Source: Caldicellulosiruptor obsidiansis OB47
GTDB taxonomy: Bacteria; Bacillota; Thermoanaerobacteria; Caldicellulosiruptorales; Caldicellulosiruptoraceae
NCBI RefSeq assembly: GCF_000145215.1
Contig: NC_014392.1
Location: 2,054,001-2,118,000, forward strand
Reading direction: 5' to 3'
DNA: 64,000 nt
The notes under the pieces are model-generated. The model had not been told where the DNA came from and searched no databases. It worked only from the letters and a program-made list of their open reading frames with translations. Shown here in pieces: positions 16,289 through 26,390 of the stretch. The stretch's first letter is position 1, and each line of letters begins with the position of its first letter. Both the position numbers and the translations under genes were made by a program.

Positions 16289-18116
16289 AAATTCCCCCTC
16301 GAAAAGAAGCTACACCGCAACCTGTACATCTATCAAAACATGAACTTGTAGTTTTTCGTTCATATGCTAAAAGACATTCCTTCTTTAAAAACTCTTTTGT
16401 AACTCCTGTGTCTATAATATCCCAAGGTAATATCTCTTCAAAATCTCTTTTTCGGTCAGAATAAAATCTCCAGTCGATATCTTCCAGCCAAAATACCTTT
16501 TCCCATCTTGAAAAGTCAAAAAATTCACCCCAGTCGTCAAATTGACAACCAAGATCAACCGCTCTTTTAATTACTCTTGAAAGTCTTCTATCACCTCTCG
16601 AAAGTACCGCTTCAAGCTTGCTAAGATAAAAGTCATGCCAACTGTACTCAACATCCTTTACTCTTTTTAAATTCTCCTTTAAAAGCTTCATCTTTCTTTG
16701 CATACTTTCAATACTATCCTGCGCCTCCCACTGAAATGGCGTGTGAGGTTTTGGTACAAAAAAGGATATTGACACTGTTATTCTAACCTTCTTTTTAAGC
16801 CCAATATCTTTGTAAATCTCCCTTATATTCTTTGCTATTGTATATATCCCAAGAACATCTTCGTCTTCTTCAAGAGGAAGACCAAGCATAAAATAGAGTT
16901 TTATGTTCTGAAATCCTCTTTCGAACGCAAGCTTGACTGTGGAGTATATATCCTCTTCTTTTATGTTTTTATTTATAACATCTCTGAGCCTCTGCGTTCC
17001 AGCTTCTGGTGCAAATGTTAGTGTAGGTTTTCTCACCTTTTCAACCTCTTTTAAAAGATCTAAAGAGGTCGAATCAAGTCTTAAAGAGGGAAGAGATATA
17101 TTCACTTTTTTATCTTCAGCAAACTTCAAAATCTCTCTTGCAAGATCATCTATATTGGGATAATCACTTGTACTCAAAGACACAAGTGATATCTCATTAC
17201 ACCCACAATTTTCAACAAGCTCTTTTGCATACTGTACAACTTTCTCAGCACTTCTGAACCTGACCGGTCTGTATATTATACCTGCCTGGCAAAACCTGCA
17301 CCCTCTTGCACATCCCCTGAAAATTTCTAATGTTATTCTGTCATGGACAATTTCTATAAGAGGGGTTATCATCTTTGTTGGAAAATAACTTGTGTCCAAA
17401 TCTTTTACAATTCTTTTTCTTACTTTACTAGGTACATTTTCTGATATAGGAGTTACAGATTTTATAGTGCCATCGGGATTATACTCTACATCATAAAGCG
17501 AAGGAACATAACATCCTTCAATACCTGCACATTCGTGTAAAAACTCTTCTTTTGTCATGTTAGAAAATTTATATTTTTTATAAAGGTCAATAATCTCCAA
17601 AATGACCTCTTCACCTTCACCAATCACAAATACATCTATAAACTCCCAAAGAGGTTCTGGATTATATGTGCATGGACCTCCTGCAATCACAATTGGCATT
17701 CCCTTTTCTCTTTTTTTACTCTCAAGAGGAAGACCACAAAGATGAAGCATTTTCAAAACATTTGTATAACTCATTTCATATGAAAGAGAAAAACCTATTA
17801 TATCAAACTCATCAAGTTCAGTAAAAGTCTCAAGTGAAAATAATTTCATCCCCTCTTTCTGCATTTTCTTTTGCATATCAATCCACGGCATAAAAGCCCT
17901 CTCACAGTAAACATCTTCTCTTTCATTCAAAAGATGATATAAAATTTTAAGCCCCAAATTAGACATACCAATTTCATACACATCAGGGAAGCAAATTACA
18001 AACCTGACATCAACCTTCTCAGGATCTTTCTTTACTATGTTTATTTCGTTGCCAATATATCTTCCCGGTTTTTCAACATCATATAGCAGCTTAAATACCT
18101 TGTCTTTTACAACCAC
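16275..18116 (-). CDS. TIGR03960 B12-binding radical SAM protein
   Basis: A 613-aa protein. The N-terminal half resembles a B12-binding domain (GMSNLGLKILYHLLN, and PIVIAGGPCTYNPEP near residue 140). The radical SAM core has the 4Fe-4S motif CARGCRFCQAG near residue 268 and a GLPLEEDED motif. A further Cys cluster, CFDRCTGCG, lies close to the C-terminus and could hold another cluster. The start is GTG at 18116 after a GAGGTG. It is the first gene of the operon with the DUF2344 partner and rng. The reaction is not established for the family. Confidence 0.92.
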   Translation of the reverse strand: MVVKDKVFKLLYDVEKPGRYIGNEINIVKKDPEKVDVRFVICFPDVYEIGMSNLGLKILYHLLNEREDVYCERAFMPWIDMQKKMQKEGMKLFSLETFTELDEFDIIGFSLSYEMSYTNVLKMLHLCGLPLESKKREKGMPIVIAGGPCTYNPEPLWEFIDVFVIGEGEEVILEIIDLYKKYKFSNMTKEEFLHECAGIEGCYVPSLYDVEYNPDGTIKSVTPISENVPSKVRKRIVKDLDTSYFPTKMITPLIEIVHDRITLEIFRGCARGCRFCQAGIIYRPVRFRSAEKVVQYAKELVENCGCNEISLVSLSTSDYPNIDDLAREILKFAEDKKVNISLPSLRLDSTSLDLLKEVEKVRKPTLTFAPEAGTQRLRDVINKNIKEEDIYSTVKLAFERGFQNIKLYFMLGLPLEEDEDVLGIYTIAKNIREIYKDIGLKKKVRITVSISFFVPKPHTPFQWEAQDSIESMQRKMKLLKENLKRVKDVEYSWHDFYLSKLEAVLSRGDRRLSRVIKRAVDLGCQFDDWGEFFDFSRWEKVFWLEDIDWRFYSDRKRDFEEILPWDIIDTGVTKEFLKKECLLAYERKTTSSCFDRCTGCGVASFRGGICVDK

Positions 18117-18154
18117 CTCTGTATTTCACCTCTTCTTTTATATAAAATACAATA

Positions 18155-18176
18155 AGCTACAGGCTACCCTGTAGCT
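18155..18176 (-). terminator. Hairpin after degV
   Basis: A perfect 9-bp stem (AGCTACAGG with CCTGTAGCT) closes a 4-base loop. It lies about 25 bases beyond the degV stop. The following minus-strand sequence is T-rich but lacks a pure T run, so termination may be moderate. Confidence 0.6.
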
Positions 18177-18200
18177 GAAAAATATTATATTTAAAATTTA

Positions 18201-19043
18201 TTATTCCTCAAAAAATATAAAAGCAACTGTACCAGGTCCAACATATGTTCCAATAACACTTCCAATTTGAGTTATAATCAGCTCACCTATTTCAAGTTCT
18301 CTTTGAATAATCTTGGCTTGTTCCTTTGCTTCTTCAATTGTTCCAGCATACGACAGTCCACAGAGCTGTTTAGACAAATCAAGTCCTTTTTTCTTGACCT
18401 CTTCAATTATTCGTGGCAGAGCTCTTTTCATTCCTCTTACCTTATCAAAAGGTTCAACAACACCATCAACCAGATGAAGTATAGGTTTTATATTCAAGAT
18501 ATTTCCCAGAGTAGCTTTTGCAGGAGAAATTCTTCCGCCTTTTTTAAGATATTCTAAAGTTTCAACAGCAAAAAGGTGTCTAATTGTAGTTGTCTTTTTT
18601 GTTATTGTTTCAACTATCTCTTTTGCGCTCTTACCTTCATCTGCTAATCTTTTTGCCAAAACTGCTAAAATTCCAGTTCCTATTGACGCTGTTTTACCAT
18701 CAACAACAAAGATCTTGCTGCTGTCAAGCATATCCCTTGCCAAACAGGCAGAGTTGTATGTGCCTGACAGCTTTGACGAAAGATGAATTGATACAACTTC
18801 GTTACCATTTTCAATCTCTTCTTTGAACACATTAACAAAATCTTCAGGGCTTGGTTGAGAAGTTCGTGGAAGCTCAGTCGATTGAGTAAGCTTTTGATAA
18901 AAAGTTACAGGGTCAAGCTCAACCCAGTCCTTGTACACCTCTTCTCCAAAATACACGTTCAGCGGCACCATTTTGATGTCAAACTTCTTTAGCATCTGAG
19001 GACTCAAATCGCAGGTTGAGTCTGTAACTACCGTGACACCCAT
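18201..19043 (-). CDS. DegV family fatty-acid-binding protein
   Basis: A 280-aa DegV/FakB-type protein. It has the N-terminal VTDSTCDLSP motif, the TSQPSPEDF loop and SSKLSGTYNSA, which together hold the carboxyl group of a bound fatty acid. FakB proteins present fatty acids to the kinase FakA for incorporation into phospholipid. No fakA is visible here. The gene is preceded by AAAAGGAGGA. It lies 28 bases after trmL on the same strand. Confidence 0.93.
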   Translation of the reverse strand: MGVTVVTDSTCDLSPQMLKKFDIKMVPLNVYFGEEVYKDWVELDPVTFYQKLTQSTELPRTSQPSPEDFVNVFKEEIENGNEVVSIHLSSKLSGTYNSACLARDMLDSSKIFVVDGKTASIGTGILAVLAKRLADEGKSAKEIVETITKKTTTIRHLFAVETLEYLKKGGRISPAKATLGNILNIKPILHLVDGVVEPFDKVRGMKRALPRIIEEVKKKGLDLSKQLCGLSYAGTIEEAKEQAKIIQRELEIGELIITQIGSVIGTYVGPGTVAFIFFEE

Positions 19044-19071
19044 TCAAAAATCCTCCTTTTATTCCCCAATA

Positions 19072-19536
19072 CTACACCAAGTTTGGGAAACCAAGCTGTC
19101 TTAGTACCTCGTAAAGAACAATAGCAACCGAATTTGAAAGATTCAGACTTCTCACATCACTTATCATAGGTATTCTATAAGTCCTGTGTATATTTTGTTC
19201 AATAAGCCACTTAGGAAGCCCTGCTGTCTCTTTTCCGAACATAAGGTAGCAATTGTCCTCATATGGCGCCTGAGTATAGTATTGCTTACCCTTGGTAGAA
19301 AAATAAAAAATGTTTGCTCCTCTGTTCTTTTCAAAAAAATCATTCAAATCTCTATATATCTTTACATCCAAATACTGCCAGTAATCAAGACCTGCTCTTT
19401 TCAAATATTTATCTTCTAAAGAAAAACCAAGTGGTTCTATAAGATGAAGCTTACTTCCTGTGCACGCACATGTTCTTGCTATATTTCCTGTGTTGTATGG
19501 AATTTCAGGTTCATGCAACACTATATTTATTGGCAT
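19072..19536 (-). CDS. trmL: tRNA (cytidine/uridine(34)-2'-O)-methyltransferase TrmL
   Basis: A 154-aa SPOUT methylase that uses S-adenosylmethionine to methylate the 2'-OH of the wobble base in some tRNA-Leu species. Motifs are the N-terminal LHEPEIPYNTGNIARTC, the central FGKETAGLP and the C-terminal MISDVRSLNLSNSVAIVLYE that forms the trefoil knot. Length matches the single-domain family. It sits between cheX and degV and is probably co-transcribed with degV. Confidence 0.93.
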   Translation of the reverse strand: MPINIVLHEPEIPYNTGNIARTCACTGSKLHLIEPLGFSLEDKYLKRAGLDYWQYLDVKIYRDLNDFFEKNRGANIFYFSTKGKQYYTQAPYEDNCYLMFGKETAGLPKWLIEQNIHRTYRIPMISDVRSLNLSNSVAIVLYEVLRQLGFPNLV

Positions 19537-19570
19537 TTTCAGAAAAACAATGCTTCCCCCCTTCTACTAT

Positions 19571-20047
19571 TTAGTTTTCCATAAATGCAACATCCATATC
19601 AATTTTATCACCGTTGTCAAGTAAAAGTGGCACACATATATTTATCATTTTTGTCGTGCTGAGAATCATGTTTTCACCTATTAAAATTGAAGGGGGTGTT
19701 ATTTCAACCTTAAGACCTTTTTGAGAAAACAGCGTTGATGTGTTCCCCATGATCATATTTGCCATCTCACCGATTGCACTTTTTGCAAGTTCATCAAAAT
19801 CTGATACAGGGTAACCCCCCATCATCATTGACGCAATATTTTTTGCAGTATCAATCGACATGCAAAAATTAACCTGCCCTTTTATATTACCTGTCATTCC
19901 AATAATAACAACAACCTGATCAACTTTGTATGTAGGTTCTTTAATATACACCTTCCCAAGCTTAAAGTCAATGTTTGCAACCTGTTTCAATACCTGCTGA
20001 CTTGCCTGGATAAAGGGATTGATGTACTCAACATTTACATTTGTCAT
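19571..20047 (-). CDS. cheX: Chemotaxis phosphatase CheX
   Basis: A 158-aa CheX/CheC-family protein. CheX dephosphorylates CheY-P. The family helix with the phosphatase Glu and Asn is seen in KSAIGEMANMIMGNTSTL (about residues 88-105). It has one such motif, as CheX does, while CheC at 29269 has two. It lies outside the main fla/che cluster, after a DUF362 gene and before trmL. The 60-base gap upstream holds a small inverted repeat (about 20070-20094) and a strong AAAGGAGGAAGG not followed by a useful frame. Confidence 0.88.
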   Translation of the reverse strand: MTNVNVEYINPFIQASQQVLKQVANIDFKLGKVYIKEPTYKVDQVVVIIGMTGNIKGQVNFCMSIDTAKNIASMMMGGYPVSDFDELAKSAIGEMANMIMGNTSTLFSQKGLKVEITPPSILIGENMILSTTKMINICVPLLLDNGDKIDMDVAFMEN

Positions 20048-20107
20048 TTTCCTTGCCTTGTCATTCTGCCGCTTTATTTAGCAGAATACAAGACCTTCCT
20101 CCTTTCA

Positions 20108-21235
20108 TCATTTTAGTATCTTTTCAAATAAAAATGACCTTTTAATCTTTATAGCTTTAGCTGGACAAAGTTCATGACAGCAATAACACTTTATACATTT
20201 TTTCAAATCAACATACGCTTTTCTGCTTCTCATCTCAATAGCCTGAGCAGGACAAGCATTAAAACACTCCGCACAGCCTATACAGATATTTCTATCAAAA
20301 ACCGGTTTTGGTGAAAGAAAACCATCTAAAAAACTTGCCAAAAAATGTGGTAGTCTGCCTTTCACAAAAGATATCTCGGGTCTTAGCACAAGTTCAAAAC
20401 TTGATGGAGCTACATCCTCAACCCTCCCACCAACAACCTCAATCTCCTCAGGTTTTAAAATACCTTTTTCCTTTGCCACCTCCAATAGAGGAACATTTTT
20501 TATTTCAAGACCAATAATCTTGCAGGCAACATAATCCAAAGCAATGGCATCTTCAGAGATCAACAAAACCCCAAGCTTTTTAGGTTTTCCTGCTGATGGT
20601 CCTTCTCCTTCCATTGCCACAATCCCATCCATAATGTTTAGCATTGGCTTTGCCACCGTCAAGATTTCAAGTAGCATCTCCATAAATCTTCTAACATCCT
20701 GGAACCTAAAATGCATCTCTGCTTTCTGTCCACCAGGAACAAGGCCAAACAGGTTCTTGACAGCACCTGTATATACTGCCATCTGATGAGTTTTTAGTTT
20801 TGGAAGATTTATGATACCCTGGCTTTCAAAGTATGGGGATATTAATGAAAGTTTCTTAAAAGCTGTATTTTCAACATCAAGGTCTTTGTAAGATGTATCA
20901 TAGTTTAAATAAACATTTTCAAGCTTTTCAAGCTCTTTTATCCCTGCAGCCTGGTATATACTTTCAAGCCTCTTTTTAGTATATGGACCACCAGGACTGT
21001 CGGCTATGATGATTCTGTTTGCTTTTTCTTTTATAACCTCCACTGTCGCCTGAACAACAGCAGGGTGGGTGGTAACAGCATCTTCCGGTCTTTTCTTCAT
21101 AAGAAGATTCGGTTTTACAAGCACACAGTCTTTGCGATCAAGCTCAAATCCTATTAGATTTATACCCTTTAAAATTGCGTTTTTCACATCCTGCACTTCA
21201 TATGTATCACACTTCACAATCGCCACTTTACACAT
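20108..21235 (-). CDS. DUF362 iron-sulfur protein
   Basis: A DUF362-domain protein with a C-terminal two-cluster ferredoxin module. DUF362 fills about residues 1-300 (KVAIVKCDTYEVQDVKNAIL, PNLLMKKRPEDAVTTHP, ADSPGGPYTKKR). The 4Fe-4S motifs are CIGCAECFNACP and CIKCYCCHELCP. A role in electron transfer is likely, but the reaction is unknown. I chose the ATG at 21235 (375 aa) rather than one 7 codons upstream. It overlaps the end of the upstream HAD gene by 8 bases and is preceded by GGGGGAAG at normal distance. That overlap suggests co-expression with the HAD phosphatase. Confidence 0.9.
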   Translation of the reverse strand: MCKVAIVKCDTYEVQDVKNAILKGINLIGFELDRKDCVLVKPNLLMKKRPEDAVTTHPAVVQATVEVIKEKANRIIIADSPGGPYTKKRLESIYQAAGIKELEKLENVYLNYDTSYKDLDVENTAFKKLSLISPYFESQGIINLPKLKTHQMAVYTGAVKNLFGLVPGGQKAEMHFRFQDVRRFMEMLLEILTVAKPMLNIMDGIVAMEGEGPSAGKPKKLGVLLISEDAIALDYVACKIIGLEIKNVPLLEVAKEKGILKPEEIEVVGGRVEDVAPSSFELVLRPEISFVKGRLPHFLASFLDGFLSPKPVFDRNICIGCAECFNACPAQAIEMRSRKAYVDLKKCIKCYCCHELCPAKAIKIKRSFLFEKILK

Positions 21236-22067
21236 TAATCGCTTCCCCCAAAACAAACTTCTCTATCGCTTTAGCTACCCCGTCATCTTCATATGACTGT
21301 GTCACAAAATCTGCTATTTTTTTGAGCTCTTCAATGGCATTCTCCATTGCAACGCCAAGCCCGGCAAACTCTATCATCTGCAGGTCGTTCTCATTATCAC
21401 CTATCGCCATTATTTCTTTTGGGTCTATCCCCAAGTAAGAACAAACAAACTCAAGCGCCCTTTTCTTATTGACCCCCTCTTTCATAACCTCCAAAATGTT
21501 GGTGTCTGACTTTGTAGTCTCAACACCTGAGAGCCTTTTTTCTATTATCTCTCTTACGCGGTCTACTTTTTCTACGTCTTTGTCAATAATAACAAACTTA
21601 GTAATCAGATCACCACAACTTTTAAGGGTCTGTTCAGAATCATCAATTATTATATCAATCCTCTCTTCTTTTGGCAGTTCCTTGTTCTTTTCATAGTAAA
21701 ATTTAGATGAATAGTCAAGCCTTCTTGCTATCATTGTGTCCTGGAAATAGTAATGATAATAGATGTCATTTTCTTTGCAAATTCTGGCAATTTCCAGGCT
21801 CTTTTCATTTTCAAGCCCGACATAGTAGATATCTTTGTTTTTCTTGAGGTCTCTTACAATTGCTCCGTTGCACGCAACAATGACCTGGTCGTGCAAACCC
21901 AAAACCTTTGCAAAATACATCACGCCTTTGAGAATCCTTCCTGAGCACAGAACAATCTTTACACCCTTTTGTTTCGCAAGCTCAATAGCTTTTTTGTTCC
22001 TGTAAGAGATATTTTTGTTTCTGTCTAAAAGTGTCATGTCAAGGTCAATTGCAATAAGTTTGTACAT
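21228..22067 (-). CDS. Cof-type HAD-superfamily phosphatase
   Basis: A 279-aa Cof-type HAD hydrolase. Motif I is DLDMTLLD (Asp8, Asp10), motif II the LCSGR region, and the Mg2+-binding C-terminal motif is GDNENDLQMIE. It has a C2 cap. It is a paralogue of the protein at 7501-8301 but diverges through the cap, so the substrate probably differs. It is followed with an 8-base overlap by the DUF362 gene. The bidirectional hairpin at 22132-22165 separates it from groEL upstream. Confidence 0.9.
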   Translation of the reverse strand: MYKLIAIDLDMTLLDRNKNISYRNKKAIELAKQKGVKIVLCSGRILKGVMYFAKVLGLHDQVIVACNGAIVRDLKKNKDIYYVGLENEKSLEIARICKENDIYYHYYFQDTMIARRLDYSSKFYYEKNKELPKEERIDIIIDDSEQTLKSCGDLITKFVIIDKDVEKVDRVREIIEKRLSGVETTKSDTNILEVMKEGVNKKRALEFVCSYLGIDPKEIMAIGDNENDLQMIEFAGLGVAMENAIEELKKIADFVTQSYEDDGVAKAIEKFVLGEAINV

Positions 22068-22131
22068 CTTTAGTTTACACCTTTTTTAACAGATTTCAAA
22101 AATAATTTGTTACAATTTATTATATCAAAAA

Positions 22132-22165
22132 AAATAAAGGCTGCCAATAATGGCAGCCTTTATTT
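22132..22165 (-). terminator. Intrinsic terminator of groESL
   Basis: A perfect 15-bp stem (22132-22146 with 22151-22165, core GGCTGCCA/TGGCAGCC) closes a 4-base loop. Long A/T tracts flank both sides, so it works on the minus strand, with TTTATTTTTTTT as the tail. It begins 7 bases after the groEL stop. Confidence 0.92.
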
Positions 22166-22171
22166 TTAAAA

Positions 22172-23815
<1,644 letters not shown>

Positions 23816-23822
23816 TCAATAA

Positions 23823-24110
23823 TTAGTCTTCAATAATTGCTAAGACATCATCTTGTCTGATTATTGTGTATTCTTCTCCATCAATCTTGATTTCTGTACC
23901 AGCATATTTGCTTACAATTACCTTATCGCCTTTCTTGACAACCATTTCAACCTTTTCACCATCAACAATTCCACCCGGACCAACTTCAATTACCTCAGCA
24001 ATCTGTGGTTTTTCCTTTACAGTGTCCGGAAGAACTATACCGCTTTTTGTTACCTCTTCTCTTTCCTTGAACTTGATGAGTATTCTATCACCAATTGGTC
24101 TGATCTTCAT
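23823..24110 (-). CDS. groES: Co-chaperonin GroES
   Basis: The 10-kDa lid of the GroEL chamber. I chose the ATG at 24110 (95 aa), which begins MKIRPIGDRILIKF as in the family. It is preceded by AAAGGAGGT. The longer frame from 24149 would add 13 residues that overlap CIRCE. The mobile loop lies near EREEVTKSGIVLPDT, and the roof loop is around GPGGIVDGEK. It is the first gene of the heat-shock operon. Confidence 0.97.
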   Translation of the reverse strand: MKIRPIGDRILIKFKEREEVTKSGIVLPDTVKEKPQIAEVIEVGPGGIVDGEKVEMVVKKGDKVIVSKYAGTEIKIDGEEYTIIRQDDVLAIIED

Positions 24111-24138
24111 TGAACTTCGACCTCCTTTATCAAGTTTG

Positions 24139-24165
24139 TTAGCACTCACTTTTGATGAGTGCTAA
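24139..24165. promoter_or_regulatory. CIRCE operator (HrcA binding site)
   Basis: A perfect TTAGCACTC-N9-GAGTGCTAA inverted repeat. This is the consensus CIRCE element that the repressor HrcA binds. It lies 29 bases upstream of the groES start and just downstream of the -10. hrcA itself is not in the window. Confidence 0.97.
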
Positions 24166-24176
24166 TCACATTAAAT

Positions 24177-24206
24177 ACTATAGTATATTCTTCCTTTTCT
24201 AATCAA
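24177..24206 (-). promoter_or_regulatory. Sigma-A promoter of groESL
   Basis: On the minus strand TTGATT (24201-24206) and TATAGT (24177-24182) are 18 bases apart. CIRCE begins 11 bases downstream, so the repressor would cover the transcription start. Confidence 0.6.
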
Positions 24207-24330
24207 GTCTGATTTTTCCCAAAAAAAGCGCACATTATTCAATTTTTATTGAATTTGATGGGAAAAGAAGCAAATATCTTCTTCTAACTTTCATTTTCTT
24301 TACATTGCTCACTTTTTTACGTTTTGGGAC

Positions 24331-25179
24331 TCACTCAAGACCCTGCAAAATCAACTTACGATACTGGGTAGGACTCAGACCTGTGTACTTTTTAAAAATG
24401 TCGTTAAACCGCTGAAGTGATGAAAACCCACACATCATAGCAATATTGCTAATCTTTAGATTTGACATGGAAAGATATTCTTTGGCCTTTTCAATCCTCT
24501 TTGAAAGCAGATATTCTTTGGGCAGAACCCCAAAATGATTCTTGAATATCCTTGAGAGAGTACTTTCAGACATGAAAAGCCTTTTTGCTATATCACCCAT
24601 TTTTATATCTTCCATGTAATTATTATCAATATACTCTTTTATATGTCTTGCAAGCAAGGAATAATCATAATTTTTTGTCATCTCTAAACTATTGATTTCC
24701 CGAGTTATATATATAAAAAGCTCCAAGCATTTTATATAAAGAAGAATATCATTTTTATTTTCCTTTGCTTCATGAAGTATTGATTCTAAACAAAAGAAAA
24801 TATTACTCCTTTTGCGCACATGAAAAAAGTAAAATCTGCTTGATATGCTTTCTAAAACGTTTAAAAAACCATAAATCTCTTTCAATTCGTCCACTTTGGC
24901 TCTGCTTTCTGGTTTAAGATAAAAACCCATTACAACAAACTCAGCCTTGCTGCAACTTATAACCTCAAACTTGTGCCTGGTGTACGGTTTTATTATCAAA
25001 AGATCACCGGCTTTTAGTTCTATTCTTTCCTCTTCAACCCAAAAATCAATGTTCCCCTTCTTTACAAATATAAGTTCATAACTGTCATGAACATTGTAAT
25101 CCATTTTCCAGCTATTATCATGAACCCTCTCAAGCGTCTTGACAATTACAGGCAGAATATTGTTGATTGCTTCTATCAT
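24331..25179 (-). CDS. AraC-family transcriptional regulator
   Basis: A 282-aa regulator with an N-terminal cupin sensor domain (about 1-90, LKAGDLLIIKPYTRHKF) and a C-terminal AraC double helix-turn-helix (about 180-280, MGDIAKRLFMSESTLSRIF and ISNIAMMCGFSSLQRFNDIF, ending YTGLSPTQYRK). Such proteins usually sense sugars in this group of bacteria. No transport or glycoside hydrolase gene is adjacent, so the target is unknown. It lies just after the YceG-like gene and before groES, but the groES promoter is separate. Confidence 0.93.
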   Translation of the reverse strand: MIEAINNILPVIVKTLERVHDNSWKMDYNVHDSYELIFVKKGNIDFWVEEERIELKAGDLLIIKPYTRHKFEVISCSKAEFVVMGFYLKPESRAKVDELKEIYGFLNVLESISSRFYFFHVRKRSNIFFCLESILHEAKENKNDILLYIKCLELFIYITREINSLEMTKNYDYSLLARHIKEYIDNNYMEDIKMGDIAKRLFMSESTLSRIFKNHFGVLPKEYLLSKRIEKAKEYLSMSNLKISNIAMMCGFSSLQRFNDIFKKYTGLSPTQYRKLILQGLE

Positions 25180-25197
25180 CTTCCAACCCCGCTTGTT

Positions 25198-25518
25198 TTA
25201 CTTATAGCTTCCATAAACCGTATCAAAAATCTCTTCATATGACATTGCTCTTGAAAATGTCACTTTTTTACCAACTAAAAAGTCAGAGGTTAAATTTTTA
25301 CTTTTGAGAAACCTTTCAAACGACTCTTTATCCTGGACAACACCGTTTTGGTAAAGAACATCTGCAAGGTTATCAATACTGTCAATATAAATATCCACCG
25401 TATTATTGAGATTGGGCAAAACACCTTTACCACTTGAAACCATGACAAAATACATTGCAGATACACCAAGTATCCATCCAATTCCTATTCCCAGCAGTAA
25501 GAACTTGTACCACTTCAG
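25198..25518 (-). CDS. Small YceG-like membrane protein with likely CTG start
   Basis: The first ATG in this frame (25455) gives 85 aa but has a poor ribosome site. The frame continues upstream to a CTG at 25516-25518, adding about 21 residues that form a membrane anchor (KWYKFLLLGIGIGWILGVSA). That CTG overlaps the TGA of the upstream gene (CTGA) and sits 6 bases after GGGAGGGAG, a typical coupled arrangement. The soluble part (DSIDNLADVLYQNGVVQDKESF, then FLKSKNL) resembles the LysM-like N-terminal part of MltG/YceG but has no catalytic domain. I infer a cell-envelope role. If CTG is wrong, the protein has no anchor. Confidence 0.7.
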   Translation of the reverse strand: MKWYKFLLLGIGIGWILGVSAMYFVMVSSGKGVLPNLNNTVDIYIDSIDNLADVLYQNGVVQDKESFERFLKSKNLTSDFLVGKKVTFSRAMSYEEIFDTVYGSYK

Positions 25519-26045
25519 ATGTTCTCCCTCCCAACTATCTTTATAGCAAGCTTTGCCTCACCCTTGCCAATATTCAAGCTTGATGCAATCTGTTCTACTG
25601 TAAACCCCTGTTTGTAAAGCTCAACTGCTTTTCTGTAGAGCTCTTCTTTTGAGCGTTTTTTGTTCTCATTTTTCTGCATATCTTTGCTAGATTCAATATA
25701 AGCCGTCTTTTCTGTATAAGCTTCGAAATCTGTTGCTTTCCCAATTTTTTTCTCACTCTCTGTATGTTCAGTATTTTCTTTAACTTGCGATATCCTCGTA
25801 TCTAAAATCTCACTTTTTGCCCATTTTACCTTGTTTTCGATTCTTTCAATTATATATTCTCCAAAGGCATCAAGTTCTTCAATTGTCTCAACAGCTTCAT
25901 TCAAAAGCTTTGGAAGATTTTTTAAGACCTTTTCTGACTCATGTAAAATCTTCTCGCCTTTTTCTATATCTTTTTTTATTGATCTGAACACCCACAACAC
26001 TAAAACAAACCCGAAGAATACAAATAAAATTACATAAGCATCCAT
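25515..26045 (-). CDS. DUF6115 / SwrB-like membrane protein
   Basis: 176 aa. One N-terminal membrane segment (about residues 4-22, VILFVFFGFVLVLWVF) is followed by a charged, coiled-coil-like middle (about 25-135). The C-terminal helix-turn-helix-like end reads LYRKAVELYKQGFTVEQIAS and continues SLNIGKGEAKLAIKI. This layout and the position behind the flagellar sigma factor match SwrB of Bacillus subtilis, which promotes flagellar basal-body assembly. Sequence identity to SwrB was not tested. The stop overlaps the start of the next gene by 4 bases. Confidence 0.75.
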   Translation of the reverse strand: MDAYVILFVFFGFVLVLWVFRSIKKDIEKGEKILHESEKVLKNLPKLLNEAVETIEELDAFGEYIIERIENKVKWAKSEILDTRISQVKENTEHTESEKKIGKATDFEAYTEKTAYIESSKDMQKNENKKRSKEELYRKAVELYKQGFTVEQIASSLNIGKGEAKLAIKIVGRENI

Positions 26046-26073
26046 CTTTGTGCTATCTTCTCCTTACTTAGAT

Positions 26074-26337
26074 TTATATTCTAATATCAAACCCTTTTTG
26101 CTCTTTTTTAGGCTTTTTAGACCCTTGTTTTTCTCTCTCAGGTTTTTGAGAAAGTCTAATCTCAGATGCACTGTCTTTTTCTCTGACTCTTTTCAAATCT
26201 TCATCTACTTTTGCCTGGTTTTTCTGACTATTTATGTGCCTGAGCATATTTTCTTTTTGCTGCTCGCCCAGTACAACCTGCGACACTTCTGTCGATTTGG
26301 GATACAAAATCTTTACATCAATTGGTCTTATATTCAC
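26074..26337 (-). CDS. Small charged protein of unknown function in the fla/che cluster
   Basis: 87 aa, with no membrane segment. The N-terminus (MNIRPIDVKILYPKSTEVSQ) is conserved-looking and ordered, and the rest is Lys/Glu/Arg/Gln-rich and probably disordered or helical. I do not recognise a named family. It starts about 50 bases after the FapA gene and ends 28 bases before the SwrB-like gene, so it is probably part of the same transcript. Confidence 0.65.
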   Translation of the reverse strand: MNIRPIDVKILYPKSTEVSQVVLGEQQKENMLRHINSQKNQAKVDEDLKRVREKDSASEIRLSQKPEREKQGSKKPKKEQKGFDIRI

Positions 26338-26390
26338 TTTTTCACCATCTCCCTTTTATCTTAAAAAAGCATTAAAAATACATTGAGCTT

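Noticed and set aside
20048-20107. Short leader peptide (TTG then four codons) after AAAGGAGGAAGG between DUF362 and cheX
   Set aside because: The frame is only five codons and the small inverted repeat lacks a T run. There is not enough to call a leader or attenuator.
24230-24260. Weak inverted repeat (TTCAAT/ATTGAA) as terminator of the AraC gene
   Set aside because: The stem is only about six AT pairs and would not be stable at the growth temperature of a thermophile.
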